A stretch of DNA of 64,000 nucleotides from Elgaria multicarinata webbii (lineage: Eukaryota > Chordata > Lepidosauria > Squamata > Anguidae): contig NC_086183.1 of assembly GCF_023053635.1 (NCBI RefSeq), forward strand, positions 29,399,501 through 29,463,500. The letters run 5' to 3'. Of the stretch, positions 63,632 through 64,000 are shown in pieces. The position numbers and the translations under genes are program-made. How positions within the stretch are numbered: position 1 is the stretch's first letter; every line of letters starts with the position of its first letter. Below the pieces are notes generated by a model that made no database searches, was not told the origin of the DNA, and was given only the letters and a program-made list of their open reading frames with translations.

Positions 63632-63697
63632 ACGAAGCGAGCCGTTCCGTCTCTCAAAGAGTCTCTGTTGGGGGTCGCACCTGCTGACTGGAAAGAG
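63632..63697 (+). CDS. Possible internal exon of an unidentified plus-strand gene
   Basis: A long pyrimidine tract and acceptor (TTTTCTTTTTTCTTGCCCGCAG) precede 66 bases, then a good donor (AAAGAG/GTAAGC). In phase 0 it reads TKRAVPSLKESLLGVAPADW then KE, without stops. I do not recognise the peptide. It could be chance. Confidence 0.3.
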
Positions 63698-64000
63698 GTA
63701 AGCTTAGAATGTACAGGGGTGCAACGGGCAGCCTCTTTTAGCGACGACCATTTTCCTGCGTCGTTCCCTTGAGAACGGCTGCTCCAATCACAGCAGCTCC
63801 ATTGATGTGGCGGAACTGCACCCGGTGGAGGCAGACCGCAGCGGGGAATTGTGCAATGGGCAGTCTGGTGCATGGGTGGGTTCTTCGGGCCTTATTTCTC
63901 ATAACAATAGTGCATCCGGCCTTGCCCTTTTGGAATTATTCTCCTTAGGGAAATATCTGCCCTAAAAGCTCAAATGCATTGAGCTGTCATGGCTGGAAAC

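Noticed and set aside
1-64000. Retrovirus-like or other virus-derived elements
   Set aside because: I looked for LTR pairs and for gag-, pol- or env-like reading and saw none that I could support.

Overview
The window looks like nuclear DNA of a squamate reptile (a lizard or snake). Genes are split into short exons with GT/AG junctions. The interspersed DNA is dominated by CR1-, L2- and L1-type LINE fragments, tRNA-headed SINEs, palindromic hAT-like MITEs and one SPIN (Space Invaders) hAT copy. I cannot name the species.

Two host genes are clear, both on the minus strand. PPP1R37 (protein phosphatase 1 regulatory subunit 37, formerly LRRC68) fills about 0-52.9 kb. I could place 12 coding exons from 51363 down to 57. 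Every junction keeps the reading frame, giving about 947 residues: a long acidic/polar N-terminal region, a KHVTF PP1-docking motif, a leucine-rich repeat domain and an acidic C-terminal tail. A CpG-rich block at about 52.5-53.2 kb is the likely promoter. Intron 1 is about 25.8 kb.

Upstream of it in the same orientation, at 55383-58451, is a complete two-exon BMP2/4-type ligand gene of 410 residues. It has a signal peptide, prodomain, RSRR furin site and a seven-cysteine mature domain. It is too diverged to be BMP2 or BMP4 and fits BMP16, the third member of that subfamily, which mammals lack. A noncoding first exon may lie near 61.3 kb. At the right edge a single possible plus-strand exon (63632-63697) hints at another gene.

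The rest is introns and intergenic DNA with many repeats. These include a 50-bp minisatellite that begins 11 bases inside an intron and is open in frame with the preceding exon, several nested insertions, tail-to-tail LINE pairs that form large inverted repeats, and fold-back elements. I recognised no functional RNA gene, CRISPR array or retrovirus-like element.
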